Positions 5,381 through 7,697 of a DNA stretch of 7,697 nucleotides are shown in pieces. The notes under the pieces were generated by a model that was not told the origin of the DNA, ran no database searches, and saw only the letters and a program-made list of their open reading frames with translations. The stretch is from Rhizorhabdus sp. (lineage in GTDB: Bacteria > Pseudomonadota > Alphaproteobacteria > Sphingomonadales > Sphingomonadaceae). The number at the start of each line of letters is the position of its first letter. The first letter of the stretch is position 1. The stretch spans positions 1-7,697 of the forward strand of contig SCUQ01000097.1 of the NCBI GenBank assembly GCA_004297635.1. Direction: 5' to 3'. A program made the translations under genes and the position numbers.

Positions 5381-5932
5381 GTGACAATTTTCAGTAAATC
5401 CAGCTTCGCTTTCCTCTCGAGCGCGGCAGCGCTCGCCTTCGTCGCAACCGGCAGCACCGCGCAGGCCGGCAGTTCCGCGGGTACGATCGGCGTATCGCTG
5501 AACGTTTCCGCCGCCTGCGCCGTCAACGGTGCATCCGGCTCGGCGGCGAACCTCGGACAGATCGGTGCGCTCGCCTTCGCCGATCAGCCAGGGATCTTCG
5601 GCAATACCGACGCAGCGCTCACCGCCAGCGGCGGGGGCAATGCGATATCGGTCCTCTGCACGCCCGGCCTCACGCCGACATTGACGATCGGGACCGGTGC
5701 CAACGACAGCAACGGCGTCCGGCGCATGAGTTCCGGCAGCAACAACGTCGCCTACCACCTGTACAGCGACAGCAATCGCAGTAACGAGATCACGGTCGGA
5801 CAGCAGCTCAGCCTCGGAACTGCCACGTCGAGTGCCTTCAGCGTGCCAATCTACGGCCGGGTGAACAGCGGCGGTCAGGTCCTTCCCGCCGGCGCGTACA
5901 CCGATACCGTGCAGGTTACGCTTGCCTGGTAG
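5381..5932 (+). CDS. SCPU (spore coat U) domain pilin subunit, first of two
   Basis: This is an exported structural subunit of an archaic (Csu-like) chaperone-usher pilus. The protein starts at a GTG (5381) and has a signal peptide ending GSTAQA|GS (cleavage after residue 29). The mature part of about 154 residues is one SCPU domain: an N-terminal strand (GTIGVSLNVSAACAVNG), the Cys46/Cys93 pair expected to form the domain disulfide (CAVNG and LCTPG), a central YHLYSDS block, PIYGRV, and the closing AGAYTDTVQVTLAW. The early strand is the likely donor strand that completes the next subunit, as in known Csu subunits; this is a family inference. The frame overlaps the next gene by 11 bp, pointing to coupled translation. 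A hairpin covers the ribosome binding site. Confidence 0.92.
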   Translation: MTIFSKSSFAFLSSAAALAFVATGSTAQAGSSAGTIGVSLNVSAACAVNGASGSAANLGQIGALAFADQPGIFGNTDAALTASGGGNAISVLCTPGLTPTLTIGTGANDSNGVRRMSSGSNNVAYHLYSDSNRSNEITVGQQLSLGTATSSAFSVPIYGRVNSGGQVLPAGAYTDTVQVTLAW

Positions 5933-6431
5933 AAAGCTGCGCGCCGCCGCTGCGATCTGCACGGCCCTTCTTCCCGGTTTTGCCCGCGCCGAACTCAGCA
6001 AGACCTTCCAGGTCTCGGCCACGATCGCCAACGGCTGTTCGGTAACCTCGGCGAGCGGCAGTGACTGGGGAACCATCGACCTGGGGACGGTTGCGGGCAC
6101 ACGCACCGCAACCGTCGAGGCCGGTCTGCTGTCGGGGGCGGTTGCCGGCCTACAGCTCGATTGCACACCGGGCATGACGGCCAGTGTCAGCGCCGATGCC
6201 GGACGGAACGCCATCGGCGGAGCGCGACAATTGGCCAGCCAGGCGGAACGCATTGGCTACCAGCTCTATGTCGGAACCACGGCGACCGCGTGGAATGCAC
6301 AGGCAATCGGCGTCAGCTTCCCGGCTGGAACGTCTCGCCAGCTGCTTCCGGTGCTGGCCCGTGCCGCGCTCAGCGGCAACGCCAAGGCCGGCACCTACCG
6401 CGACACGGTTCAGATCACCCTCGCGTGGTGA
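5922..6431 (+). CDS. SCPU domain pilin subunit, second of two
   Basis: This second SCPU-domain subunit has 169 residues. The reading starts at a TTG (5922) inside the end of the previous gene. AGG (5913-5915) lies 6 nt upstream, no ATG or GTG is available nearby, and the TTG gives a complete signal peptide (MPGRKLR, hydrophobic core, PGFARA|EL, cleaved after residue 23). The mature domain has Cys39 and Cys81 (GCSVTS and LDCTPG), IGYQLYVG, and an end AGTYRDTVQITLAW nearly identical to that of the first subunit (AGAYTDTVQVTLAW). The rest is clearly divergent, so this is an old duplication rather than a recent repeat. It is likely a minor or adaptor subunit, by analogy with multi-subunit Csu operons. 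Confidence 0.9.
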   Translation: MPGRKLRAAAAICTALLPGFARAELSKTFQVSATIANGCSVTSASGSDWGTIDLGTVAGTRTATVEAGLLSGAVAGLQLDCTPGMTASVSADAGRNAIGGARQLASQAERIGYQLYVGTTATAWNAQAIGVSFPAGTSRQLLPVLARAALSGNAKAGTYRDTVQITLAW

Positions 6432-6451
6432 CAGGAAAATTGAGGACTGCC

Positions 6452-7159
6452 ATGCTCCGCCTTTCGCTCCTTATTCCGCTGCTCGCCATGCTCGGCGCGC
6501 GCACCGAGGCATCCGCCTTGGTGCTCTGGCCGATCGACCCGAAGATCGAAGGCGACCAGAGCGCGACGATGCTCTGGGTCGAAAATCAGGGCAGCGAACC
6601 GGTGACGCTGCAGATCCGCTCTTTCGCGTGGACGCAGGCCGAGGGAAAGGACGTCCACGAGCGTCAGAACGAGGTCGTCGCGAGCCCGCCCATCGCCAAA
6701 TTGACCGCGGGCCAGCGCCAGCTCATCCGCATCATTCGCCGCGCGCCGGCCATGCCTGGCGGCGAGCGCAGTTACCGGCTCCTGATCGACGAGCTGCCGG
6801 CGCCAGTCGGTACGACCGAGTCCACGCGGGCGACGGCGAATCTGGCGATGCAGATGCGCTATTCGATTCCGCTCTTCACCCGCGGTGCCACGGCCACGGA
6901 GCCTCAGCTGTCGACACGCGTCCTGCACGAAAGCGGGCAGCGATTCCTCGAAATACGCAACAGCGGGACCGGGCATGCGCGGCTCGTCAATCTTCGGATA
7001 AGGCGGGGCGCGCATGAGACCCCAGTCAACCACGGCCTGGTCGGCTATATCCTGCCCGGGGCCGTGATGCGTTGGCCGCTTCCGGCAACCGCCCCGATCG
7101 GCGGGGGAATCATCGTGAGCGTCAATGGACGCGATCTCGTCCTCGGGCCGAGTGTCTGA
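6452..7159 (+). CDS. Periplasmic PapD-like pilus chaperone, 235 aa
   Basis: This is the chaperone that captures pilin subunits in the periplasm and delivers them to the usher. The signal peptide is MLRLSLLIPLLAMLG..TEASA, with cleavage after residue 22. The first Ig-like domain (about 23-125) starts LVLWPIDPKIEG and contains ATMLWVENQG (38-47), the G1-type strand QRQLIRIIRR (88-97) with alternating hydrophobics, and the signature ERSYRLLIDELP (105-116). The second domain (about 135-235) contains FLEIRNSGTGHARLVNL and ends VSVNGRDLVLGPSV. I chose the ATG at 6452 because GAGGA (6442-6446) lies 5 nt upstream and the signal peptide then starts cleanly. A GTG at 6428, overlapping the previous stop as GTGA, would add eight residues and is the alternative. 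The length is normal for the family. Confidence 0.93.
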   Translation: MLRLSLLIPLLAMLGARTEASALVLWPIDPKIEGDQSATMLWVENQGSEPVTLQIRSFAWTQAEGKDVHERQNEVVASPPIAKLTAGQRQLIRIIRRAPAMPGGERSYRLLIDELPAPVGTTESTRATANLAMQMRYSIPLFTRGATATEPQLSTRVLHESGQRFLEIRNSGTGHARLVNLRIRRGAHETPVNHGLVGYILPGAVMRWPLPATAPIGGGIIVSVNGRDLVLGPSV

Positions 7160-7167
7160 ATCGCGCC

Positions 7168-7697
7168 GTGCGGTTCCTTCTCCTTCTTATCCAGTCGGTC
7201 ATGCTGCTCGGCCTGTCCGCTCCGCTCCTCGCGTCGCCCGATGCGGAGATCCCGGATGCCCCCCTCTTCGTCGAGCTCGTCGTCAACCGAAAGGCGACCG
7301 GCGACCTGATCCAGGTGCGCATGAACGGTGAAGAGATATGGGTGGAGGCCGAGGATCTGCGCCGCGCCGGCCTTTCGACCGAGCGTGACGGGTTCGTCAA
7401 CGCCGCGGCATTGGCAGGCGTCGAGGCGCATTATAACGCGCTCGATCAGATGCTGATGCTCGAAGCATCGCCCGATCTGCTTCCCGTCAGTCGCCTCGGA
7501 GGGAGGCCGCAGCAGGCCGCCCGCACCGCCGCGGACTTCGGTGCCCTCCTCAACTACGACGCCTATTTCGAAGCGCGCGGCGGCGGTGCACTGGCCGGGT
7601 CGCTGTGGACCGAACAGCGCATTTTCGGTCCGTTCGGCATCGTTTCGAACAACGGCTCGCTGCTGAGCAACGGGCGCAGCGGAAGCGTGTATCGCCG
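7168..7697 (+). CDS. Outer-membrane usher of the chaperone-usher pilus (partial, N-terminal 176 codons)
   Basis: This is the start of the usher, the outer-membrane beta-barrel pore that receives chaperone-subunit complexes and builds the pilus. The frame is open from a GTG at 7168 to the right edge. It begins with a signal peptide (VRFLLLLIQ...APLLA|SPD, cleavage near residue 22). The periplasmic N-terminal domain follows: LFVELVVNRKATGDLIQVRM, then EIWVEAEDLRRAGL. Its end passes into the first barrel strands, around LLNYDAYFEARG. This arrangement is typical of archaic (FimD/Csu-type) ushers. The gap to the chaperone stop is 8 bp, so the gene is operonic; the ribosome binding site before the GTG is weak, which suggests coupling. 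No ATG stands near the right place in this frame. A tip-adhesin SCPU gene is expected beyond the window by analogy. Confidence 0.9.
   Translation, partial: MRFLLLLIQSVMLLGLSAPLLASPDAEIPDAPLFVELVVNRKATGDLIQVRMNGEEIWVEAEDLRRAGLSTERDGFVNAAALAGVEAHYNALDQMLMLEASPDLLPVSRLGGRPQQAARTAADFGALLNYDAYFEARGGGALAGSLWTEQRIFGPFGIVSNNGSLLSNGRSGSVYR

Noticed and set aside
5371..5397. A nine-codon leader ORF starting ATG GAT CAT just before the pilin
   Set aside because: The purine-rich AGGGG abuts the ATG with no spacing, so initiation is unlikely; it overlaps the pilin start in another frame.
5360..6253. A 297-codon open frame on the minus strand opposite the pilin genes
   Set aside because: It covers two well-supported SCPU genes and the leader; the Arg/Ala/Gly-rich translation has no domain, so it is a shadow.
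1..7697. CRISPR arrays, tRNA or rRNA genes, insertion sequences, integrase or att sites
   Set aside because: I saw no regularly spaced repeats, no tRNA-like cloverleaf with a TTCGA-type arm, no transposase or integrase motif, and no flanking direct repeats that would mark an element.

Overview
The window is GC-rich and gene-dense. It looks like the chromosome of an alphaproteobacterium, most likely a sphingomonad (Sphingomonas or a close relative). The grounds are codon use, a short cold-shock protein carrying FFN-KGYGFI, a DUF2200 protein, and an archaic chaperone-usher operon with spore-coat-U (SCPU) subunits. This placement is an inference from protein resemblance, not from a marker gene.

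Left part (1-3156): a divergent locus. On the minus strand, cut by the left edge, is a protein with an N-terminal TIR domain, one membrane segment and the start of a helical C-terminal region. About 160 bp away, on the plus strand, lie an exported protein of unknown family (four cysteines after its signal peptide) and a cytosolic caspase-like (C14) protease with an intact His/Cys pair. TIR and caspase-like domains both occur in bacterial signalling, immunity and cell-death modules, so this is the best candidate here for an undescribed system. That function is a hypothesis; the domains are visible.

Middle part (3157-5380): small genes and signals. A DUF2200 protein with a GTG start is followed by a hairpin. 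Next comes a 119-residue protein built from about five degenerate 'YD' repeats. Convergent to it is a 69-residue protein of unknown function, with a terminator between the two. A cold-shock protein on the minus strand follows, with a very strong terminator. Between the cold-shock gene and the pilus operon are about 590 bp without a convincing intact gene. This stretch holds a decayed copy of the end of the YD-repeat gene, several palindromes and an AT-rich upstream region.

Right part (5381-7697): an archaic (Csu-type) chaperone-usher operon on the plus strand. It has two SCPU pilin subunits, a PapD-like periplasmic chaperone and the first 176 codons of an outer-membrane usher, which runs off the right edge. 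The subunits are exported, disulfide-bonded and capped by the chaperone, then assembled through the usher. The genes overlap or lie within about 20 bp of each other, so they are probably co-transcribed. The first gene has a GTG start, and its ribosome binding site lies in the arm of a small hairpin.
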